Assembly (NCBI RefSeq): GCF_001612615.1
Contig: NZ_BDAU01000003.1
Coordinates: forward strand, 56,664-120,663
DNA length: 64,000 nt
From: Nocardia amikacinitolerans NBRC 108937
GTDB lineage: Bacteria > Actinomycetota > Actinomycetes > Mycobacteriales > Mycobacteriaceae
Direction of reading: 5' to 3'
Under the pieces are notes generated by a model, which worked only from the letters and a program-made list of their open reading frames with translations, ran no database searches and was not told where the DNA came from. The translations under genes and the position numbers were made by a program. Positions within the stretch are counted from its first letter, which is position 1. Each line of letters opens with the position of its first letter. This document shows, piece after piece, positions 60,292-64,000 of this stretch.

Positions 60292-61032
60292 GTGTCAGTC
60301 GCCGCCGCGGTCAAGAAGCAGGTCCAGGAACTCGGCGGGGGATTCATGTTCTCCCGGGAGGCAAAGGAATTCGCACGCAGCACCGGCGCCGAGGGGTTCT
60401 TCGGCCCGTACGCACGCGGTCGGGGCGGCGTGCTCGGCGACGTGGACGCCGACGTGGTGACCGCCGCCTTCGGCTTCTTCCCCGCCCATTCGATCCGCGC
60501 GGCCTGGGAGTCGGTGTCCATGCCCGCCGCCAAGGCCGCCGACGGCTACGCCGCCGCATGTCAGGAATTCGGCCGCCGCAAGCTCGCCGATTTCGACCAA
60601 GCCGAACGGCTCGCCCAACTGCTGGAAGTCGTTGTCGCCGCGGCAGATCCGGCCGGCGTCCCCCTCTTCGCCGGCTGGCGCGCCTTGCCCCTGCCCGCCG
60701 ACGCCCCCGCCCGCATCACGCAACTCGCGCACATCTTGCGCGAACTCCGCGGCGGCCTCCACCTCCTCGCCGTTCGCGCCAGCGGCCTCACCCCACTCCA
60801 AGCCGTCCTCATCTCCGGCTCCCCCTTCAACAACGGCCCCAACCAGGCCCGCTGGTACGGCTGGCCCGAACCCTTCGAAGAAATCACCCCCACCATCCAA
60901 GACCGCTGGCAACGCGCCGAAACCCTCACCGACACCCTCATCTCCCCCGCCTTCGCCGTCCTCGACGACTCCGCGGGCGCCGAACTCACCACCTTGCTCA
61001 CCGCCGCCCACACCACCGTCTTCACCCGCTGA
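60292..61032 (+). CDS. SCO6745-family protein
   Basis: A 246-residue protein. GTG 60292 has AGGGAG at 5 bp spacing; ATG 60277 in the same frame has none. It opens VQELGGGFMFSREAKEFARSTG and continues with GPYARGRGGVLGDVDADVVTAAFGFFP (in parts), LFAGWRALPLPAD and LRELRGGLHLLAVRASGLTPLQAVL, the pattern of actinobacterial SCO6745 proteins. These are helical and of unknown function; some members are annotated as evbL or HTH proteins without proof. Single gene with a hairpin after the stop. Confidence 0.82.
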   Translation: MSVAAAVKKQVQELGGGFMFSREAKEFARSTGAEGFFGPYARGRGGVLGDVDADVVTAAFGFFPAHSIRAAWESVSMPAAKAADGYAAACQEFGRRKLADFDQAERLAQLLEVVVAAADPAGVPLFAGWRALPLPADAPARITQLAHILRELRGGLHLLAVRASGLTPLQAVLISGSPFNNGPNQARWYGWPEPFEEITPTIQDRWQRAETLTDTLISPAFAVLDDSAGAELTTLLTAAHTTVFTR

Positions 61033-61039
61033 CGATCGA

Positions 61040-61078
61040 GGGGCCGCAACGATCGGGCCGCGAAGCGTGAGCGGCCCC
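61040..61078 (+). terminator. Weak terminator after the SCO6745-family gene
   Basis: GGGGCCG and CGGCCCC, 7-bp perfect arms with a 25-nt loop, 7 bp after the stop. Confidence 0.45.
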
Positions 61079-61229
61079 GCAGCGGCAGCCGCCTCATCCC
61101 CCTCACCAACCACACCGACCCCACCCTCCCCAGCCCTCCACCCCCTATCGTTACCCCACCTGACCAGCCGATTAGCTCTCCAGACACACACTGTTGTAAT
61201 CTCTTCAAGCGCCCCAAGCGGGCGCACCA

Positions 61230-61303
61230 CGGGCTGTGGCGCAGTTTGGTAGCGCACTTGACTGGGGGTCAAGTGGTCGCAGGTTCAAATCCTGTCAGCC
61301 CGA
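61230..61303 (+). tRNA. tRNA-Pro, anticodon GGG
   Basis: A complete 74-nt cloverleaf. Acceptor arms CGGGCTG (61230-61236) and CAGCCCG (61296-61302) pair fully. The anticodon stem is CTTGA/TCAAG with loop CTGGGGG, anticodon GGG at 61264-61266. The T arm is GCAGG-TTCAAAT-CCTGT. CCA is not encoded. It reads CCC (and CCU) codons. The 3' end is the likely attachment site of the integrative element that follows. Confidence 0.95.
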
Positions 61304-61309
61304 CACAGG

Positions 61310-61343
61310 AAAACCCCTTCCCACCTGCATGGGAAGGGGTTTT
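61310..61343. terminator. Perfect bidirectional terminator between tRNA and integrase
   Basis: AAAACCCCTTCCC and GGGAAGGGGTTTT form a 13-bp perfect stem around ACCTGCAT, with T or A tracts built into both arms. It can stop tRNA transcription rightward and integrase transcription leftward; it is 1 bp from the integrase stop. Confidence 0.9.
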
Positions 61344-61344
61344 C

Positions 61345-62606
61345 TCATTCTCCGATCACCCGAAGTTGGGGACCAGATGGGGACCAATCAGCACCCATCC
61401 GAGCCAGCAACTCAGGAATCTGTGGCCCGCCGTTCGGCGTCAAGAACCGCGACAACAGGCTGCCGTCCTCGGTCAGCGTCGCCACGTCGGGATGCAGGTA
61501 CCGCTGGGTGATCCGTGGATCGGTGTGCCCCGCGATTTTCTGGAGCCGATGCAGCGGTACCCCTGCGTCCGCGAACCATGTGAGTCCGGTGTGGCGGAGG
61601 TCGTGTCGGCGCAGGTGTTCGAATCCCAGTTTCGCGACCACCTCGTCCCAATGCGTCGCCCGCCGCAGCACTCCGGTCGAGATTCTGCCGCCACGCGGAC
61701 CGACGAACAGGCGGGCGGCCGGGTCAGCCTGGACGGCGGCGATCTGTTTCGACACGATCGGGCGCAGCTCCTCGATGATCGGAATCTTGCGCGCGCTTGC
61801 CCTTTGTACCCTTGTCCAGCATCCCACCGGGTCCCGGAGTGGTTTGCCGACGCAGCGTCCACACCCAGCTGCTGGTATCGATGTCGCCGACACGGCAGCC
61901 GGAGACTTCGCCGATCCGTGTCGCGGTGCACGCTTCGAAGAGCACGACATCGCCCCCACCCGCGATACTCTCCCGCCGACGCCGCCACGAGCGAATCCGC
62001 CAACGTGGTAAGCGCCTGCCAGTCCGGTAGTGCCAGCGACCGCGGGTCTTCGAGTTCATCCTCGTATTGGGCGAATTGGCTTTGCCACCCGGTCACCTTT
62101 ACCGGATTGCGATCGATCAACTCGTCTCGGACCGCGACGGCCATCACCCGCACCCACATCGCGAGCGTGTTCTTCACCGTCGACCTACCGCACCCTTGCG
62201 CGATCCACGCATCCACAGCGCGATCCGCGACACCGGCCGTGATCATCGTGACCGGGAGATGCCCCACCGTTGGGACAAGCCTCCGATGCCAACCAGCCAG
62301 GTATGGGTCCCTGGTCTTGGGCTCGACGCCGCGGAGCGCCCGTTCCAGGTTCGCCGCTCCGTACACGGCCAGGGTTGCGGTCGCCATCTTCGGATCGAGC
62401 CCCCGGGCAGCGGCTTGCCGCACTCGGTCGAGCCACGCCTCGGCATCCTCGCGTGTGCCGAAAGACTCCGAGACCGACGGCCGCTTCTTCGTAGCCGGAT
62501 CGATCCACCGGACCCGTGCACGAAACGGCTTCGCGCGGTCCCTGACCTCGATGTCGGTGCGCAGCTCCACTCCCAGCGGCGCGAGGTCCACACGCTGACT
62601 CATCAC
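61345..62606 (-). pseudogene. Tyrosine-recombinase integrase, two frameshifts
   Basis: Frame 1 from ATG 62606 gives an N-terminal arm domain and core-binding domain (FRARVRWIDPATKKRPSVSESF, read in parts). Near 61985 an extra G in a G run moves the frame to GDVVLFEACTATRIGEVSGCRVGDI (read in parts). Near 61800, in a CG repeat, it moves again to RKIPIIEELRPIV and on to the stop at 61345. All catalytic residues survive across frames: Arg in TRIGE, His/Arg in RHDLRHTG, His in GHTDPR and Tyr in QRYLHP. Full length would be about 415 residues. Either a decayed gene or read errors in simple repeats. It points away from the tRNA attachment site as in pSAM2-like elements. Confidence 0.85.
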
Positions 62607-62824
62607 GCCGCCATAGGGTCAACCCGCCGGGACGCCAGGTAGGCCGCGACATCCACTCTGCTGTAGCGAATTACCCGATCCGACACCTGAACGAACGGAG
62701 GCCCCTGCGGAGGGCGAGCAGTCCGCCACCTACGCAGACTCGACGCATCCACTCCGAGCATGCTCGCCACCTCTTCCGTGGTGTACCAAGTTATTCCAGC
62801 TAGCTCAACGACCTCTGCCGACAT
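62603..62824 (-). CDS. Excisionase-like helix-turn-helix protein
   Basis: A 73-residue protein with a MerR/HTH_17-type motif: WYTTEEVASMLGVDASSLRRWR followed by the wing VIRYSRVDVAAYLASR (both in parts). Its stop overlaps the integrase start (ATGA), the standard xis-int arrangement of actinomycete integrative elements. It directs excision by bending the attachment site. Intact, in contrast to its neighbours on both sides. Confidence 0.88.
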   Translation of the reverse strand: MSAEVVELAGITWYTTEEVASMLGVDASSLRRWRTARPPQGPPFVQVSDRVIRYSRVDVAAYLASRRVDPMAA

Positions 62825-62837
62825 CGGACGCTCCTCC

Positions 62838-63834
62838 CTACGCTGCCTGCTGAATTGCCGAAGCGTCTTGCGCCCCTGGCGGGCTGGCCGCGAGCAGGCC
62901 GTTGGTGTATTGGGCTCGCCATCGGGTTCGTTGGGCGATGGCCGTCATGATCAGGTGGTCTCTGGGTGGTGCGGATGGGTCGCCGGGCTCTACCGGTGTG
63001 ATCCGCAGGTGGGTGGTGTCGGGTTTGGTGATGCCGACCGCGGCGAGGGTTGCCGAACGAACTCCGCCCGATCGGCCTTGTGGTCCGGGAGGGTTTTGGC
63101 CCGACCAGCGGCGCGAGACCAGGACGCGGCGGCCGGGCAGTCCGAGGGTGTCGCGGCGGTGGGCTTTGCCCTTGCAGCGGCCGGGTACGGTCTTGTCGCT
63201 GGCGCCCTTGGGGACGATGCCGTAGCGCAGCCACACCGCGCACCGCGGCGAGCACGGAACATGCCGCAACGCGGCATGCAACGTGTCGTAATGTGCTGCT
63301 GCGGCAACGATTTTCGGCTCCACCACTTCCCCAACCGCTTTCGTCAGGTACTTGGTCAGATAGCCGATATGACGATCGGCCTCCGGGTTCCGGCGAGGAT
63401 ACCCTTGGAATCGACCTGCGCGCCGAAGCGGACCACGTGAGCGGGTTCGAGGTCGTCGACCAGGTCCAGGACGTCTAGCGCGTTGTCCCAGGCGGTGAGC
63501 GGTTGCCCGGTGTCGGGATCGACGAAGGTGCCCGCCTGGTGGTCCCAGGTCGGCATCCGACCGTCCGCGGTGGGATCGACCTGGTTGTCGAGGTCGAAGT
63601 GTGGCCACCACACCTGGTGGTAGGTGGCGGCGGTGACCGCGCGGATCATGGCGTGGGAGATCGAGCCCCGCAACGCGATATACAGATGTGGGGCACCACG
63701 TTTCTGGGTTTCGACGGTGGCGAAGTACTGCACGTCCCAGCCGACCGCCCTGCGCAGGTTCTGTAGCCAGCGGTCGACCAGCTTGGCGAAGAACACGATG
63801 TCACGCGCCGTGGACTGGTAGTCGTCAGGGCCAA
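62838..63834 (-). pseudogene. Replication initiator (RepSA-like) of an integrative element, truncated and frameshifted
   Basis: Fragments in order: PDDYQSTARDIVFFAKLVDRW, NLRRAVGWDVQYFATVETQ and HVVRFGAQVDSKGILAG in one frame, then (shift near 63390) NPEADRHIGYLTKYLTKAVG and CSPRCAVWLRYGI in another. A local out-and-back shift (63045-63105) covers KTLPDHKADRAEFVR. These match Rep proteins of pSAM2-like actinomycete elements. The N-terminal zinc-finger part is absent: the similarity starts exactly where another gene stops (63835). In the HUH-like motif PHLH the second His is Tyr (PHLYIALRG). The gene is not functional as read. Confidence 0.8.
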
Positions 63835-64000
63835 CTACGGTTGCCCCCAGAGTCGAGCAAGTCCAGCCGGTAGCGGCTCTGCGGCTTCCACCAACTCTGC
63901 CGCAATCTCGATTGCTCGTTCGCATTCCTGGGAGGTTGGAACTTCGGCTCCATCGACCAGATGCACCACGCGATTGCGAACGTCAACCAACCCTTTGAAT
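63835..64000 (-). CDS. C-terminal part of a HEPN-like protein, continues beyond the window
   Basis: Fifty-four codons open at the window edge and ending at TAG 63837-63835. The sequence FKGLVDVRNRVVHLVDG then VPTSQECERAIEIAAELVEAAEP (each under 20 or read in parts) is a helix with R-N-x-x-x-H, the RNase motif of HEPN domains, followed by a second amphipathic helix. HEPN proteins act as RNA-cleaving toxins or defence effectors. It sits inside the integrative element, directly against the truncated Rep gene, so it is likely cargo or the product of a rearrangement. Only the end is visible, so the family call is tentative. Confidence 0.5.
   Translation of the reverse strand, partial: FKGLVDVRNRVVHLVDGAEVPTSQECERAIEIAAELVEAAEPLPAGLARLWGQP

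Larger units (their letters stand above)
61230..64000. mobile_element. Left end of a decayed integrative (AICE-like) element at tRNA-Pro
   Basis: The order tRNA, integrase, excisionase, Rep on one side of a tRNA is the core of pSAM2-type actinomycete integrative and conjugative elements. The attachment site is expected in the 3' half of the tRNA (about 61264-61303), and its direct repeat must lie beyond the window. Integrase and Rep are broken. No TraB-like transfer gene is visible within the window. Confidence 0.75.

Noticed and set aside
61790..62000. Programmed ribosomal frameshifting in the integrase gene
   Set aside because: Two shifts in the same direction at unrelated simple runs, with no slippery heptamer or following structure that I can see. 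Decay or read error is simpler.

Overview
The window looks like chromosome of a high-GC, mycolate-bearing actinomycete, most likely Nocardia or a close relative. The reasons are GC-rich codon use with many GTG and a few TTG starts, an antigen-85-like esterase, secreted lipases, a class I cholesterol oxidase, an F420-type LLM oxidoreductase, an LppA-like lipoprotein, an EspR-like regulator and two secreted glycine-zipper proteins. The genus call is inference; no rRNA or housekeeping marker is present.

Layout. 1-8.8 kb: a LysR regulator cut by the window edge, a secreted glycine-zipper protein, two secreted lipases, a TetR regulator, a cation/proton antiporter with its regulatory subunit, and a lipoprotein. 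8.8-14.4 kb: a minus-strand stress cluster (heme-oxygenase-like iron protein, methyltransferase, CDGSH protein, TPP enzyme, SDR, SigB/F-type sigma factor); the sigma gene carries its own GTTT-N15-GGGTA promoter. 14.4-28.7 kb: mixed metabolism and regulation (glycosyltransferase, F420 oxidoreductase, a large unknown membrane protein, aldo/keto reductase, LysR, esterase, VOC proteins, cold-shock protein, PncC, RidA, TetR, SDR), ending in gene debris and a STAS protein. 29-46.3 kb: a catabolic island with an acyl-CoA ligase, a PucR regulator, a complete branched-chain-type ABC importer, and a set of CoA-pathway enzymes: two acyl-CoA dehydrogenases, a two-subunit CoA transferase of CatI/CatJ type, enoyl-CoA hydratase, a PaaH-like hydroxyacyl-CoA dehydrogenase and a thiolase. 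The composition matches a dicarboxylate (adipate-like) beta-oxidation route. 46.4-61 kb: an MFS exporter with TetR, a 2-TM protein, cholesterol oxidase, a membrane Ser/Thr kinase, several regulators and alpha/beta hydrolases. 61.2-64 kb: tRNA-Pro(GGG) followed by a decayed integrative element (integrase and Rep with frameshifts, an intact excisionase) whose Rep is truncated and abuts a HEPN-like gene end running off the window.

The most notable regulatory signal is a twin-site module (AAACTAGC-N5-AAGTTT-like sites 40-41 bp apart, flanking the same TTGCRC-N17-TACGGT promoter). It occurs twice: before the secreted lipase beside a TetR gene (4.9 kb) and before the acyl-CoA ligase (30.5 kb). This suggests one regulon joining lipid hydrolysis outside the cell with fatty-acid activation inside it.
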